A stretch of 7,751 bases of DNA from JBLIOB01 sp047639575. Lineage in GTDB: Bacteria > Bacteroidota > Bacteroidia > Flavobacteriales_D > Parvicellaceae. The translations under genes were made by a program, and so were the position numbers. Under the pieces are notes generated by a model that had not been told where the DNA came from, ran no database searches, and worked only from the letters and a program-made list of their open reading frames with translations. Location: the NCBI GenBank assembly GCA_047639575.1, contig JBLIOB010000202.1:1-7751 (forward strand), written 5' to 3'. Below are positions 7,044 to 7,751 of this stretch, one piece after another; positions within the stretch are counted from its first letter, which is position 1, and every line of letters starts with the position of its first letter.

Positions 7044-7751
7044 CTAATAACAATAATCATTCGCCTCAATCATTTTTGAAGCAATTCTTTGTCTGGCTTC
7101 TTTGCTATTGAAAGGTGCATGTTTTGTGAATCTTTTCAGTCCCATTAACATCATACGCATTTCGTCACCTTCTGCAAATGCATTTAATGCATCTTTCCCA
7201 GCTTTGTTCATTGCGTCAGCAGAATCGTAAAGTAACACTCTCATTAAGTCCAATTGTTCTTGACAAGCTTCTTCACCTTTAACTCCAACCATTTTTTCAA
7301 CTCTTAATAAAGTTGACTCCGTTAAGTATACCATGTTAACCATATCAGCGATGTTCATCATCACCTCTTGTTCTTTGGCCATCTTATCCATGAATTTTTG
7401 AGCGGCAGCTCCTGCTACCATCAAAACCGCCTTCTTAAAGTTTTTTACATACTTTCTCTCCGCATCAAATAGTTCTTCAGATCCGTCTCCGAAATCTGGA
7501 ATACCCATTAATTCATTACCAACTGCCATTGCAGGTCCCATCAAATCCAATTCGCCTTTCATAGCTCTTTTCATGATCATTCCCACCGTTAACATCCGGT
7601 TGATCTCATTCGTACCTTCGAAGATTCTATTGATACGAGCATCTCTATAAGATCGCTCAATATTAGTCTCTGCAGAAAAGCCCATTCCACCATGGATCTG
7701 AACACCCTCATCAACAACAAAGTCAAGACAATCCGAACCAACTACTTTAAG
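7044..7751 (-). CDS. Acyl-CoA dehydrogenase, C-terminal part (VLCAD/ACAD9-like, partial)
   Basis: FAD-dependent enzyme of fatty-acid beta-oxidation that makes trans-2-enoyl-CoA from acyl-CoA. The frame is open to the right edge of the window, so the 5' end of the gene lies outside; 235 C-terminal residues are visible. The first residues read LKVVGSDCLDFVVDEGVQIH, then GGMGFSAE, ERSYRDARINRIF and EGTNEINR. These are the FAD/substrate-binding signature of the family, and the glutamate in FEGTNE (codon 7617-7619) sits where the catalytic base lies in medium- and very-long-chain enzymes. About 175 further residues follow, mostly helical, ending in NDYCY. This extension fits the roughly 600-residue very-long-chain/ACAD9-type forms common in Bacteroidota rather than the roughly 380-residue short forms. 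The methionine at 7683-7685 lies inside the conserved GGMGF motif and is not a start. The gene converges on msrA. Chain-length specificity cannot be judged from this part. Confidence 0.95.
   Translation of the reverse strand, partial: LKVVGSDCLDFVVDEGVQIHGGMGFSAETNIERSYRDARINRIFEGTNEINRMLTVGMIMKRAMKGELDLMGPAMAVGNELMGIPDFGDGSEELFDAERKYVKNFKKAVLMVAGAAAQKFMDKMAKEQEVMMNIADMVNMVYLTESTLLRVEKMVGVKGEEACQEQLDLMRVLLYDSADAMNKAGKDALNAFAEGDEMRMMLMGLKRFTKHAPFNSKEARQRIASKMIEANDYCY

Noticed and set aside
1..7751. CRISPR array, tRNA, rRNA, insertion sequence or phage genes
   Set aside because: No regularly spaced repeats, cloverleaf-like segments, transposase motifs or terminal inverted repeats were seen; nearly all sequence is accounted for by five coding regions with short spacers.

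Overview
The window looks like chromosomal DNA from a member of the Bacteroidota, most likely a flavobacterium-like marine or environmental lineage. Two large secreted proteins end in the type A sorting signal of the type IX secretion system (T9SS). The genes lack Shine-Dalgarno sequences and start after A-rich leaders. Base composition is moderately AT-rich, and the MsrA and acyl-CoA dehydrogenase sequences have the flavour of this phylum. No tRNA, rRNA, CRISPR array, insertion sequence or phage gene is visible.

Layout. Bases 1-570 (+) hold the 3' part of an unrecognised, probably membrane-associated protein with a TerB-like helical C-terminus. After a 40-base gap comes a 1123-residue secreted mosaic protein (611-3982, +). 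It has a Bacteroidota-type 'SHVTGG ... CCRN' N-terminal region, a cadherin-like segment, several Ig-like/PKD-like modules, a reelin-subrepeat-like domain, a SprB-like module and a T9SS tail. A 190-base spacer follows, with a short direct repeat and no clear promoter. Next is a 676-residue T9SS substrate (4173-6203, +) that joins a nidogen-like N-terminal beta-sandwich to an Omp28-type thioredoxin-like domain with a CGFC motif. It ends at a strong intrinsic terminator (6221-6256). A lipoprotein form of methionine sulfoxide reductase A (6322-6987, +) has its own transcription unit. It converges on the 3' end of a large acyl-CoA dehydrogenase gene (7044-7751, -, running off the right edge), and a terminator that works in both directions lies between them.

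How the genes relate. Three consecutive products are predicted to act outside the cytoplasm: two at the cell surface via T9SS and one as a lipoprotein in the periplasm or outer membrane. Two of these have thiol/redox active sites, the Omp28-like CXXC protein and MsrA. A role in surface protein redox care is possible but unproven, and a terminator separates the two genes. The acyl-CoA dehydrogenase belongs to fatty-acid beta-oxidation and is unrelated. I do not see a clearly new multi-gene system. The most unusual points are the reelin-like domain apparently inserted inside an Ig-like module, and the shortened active-site loop of MsrA.
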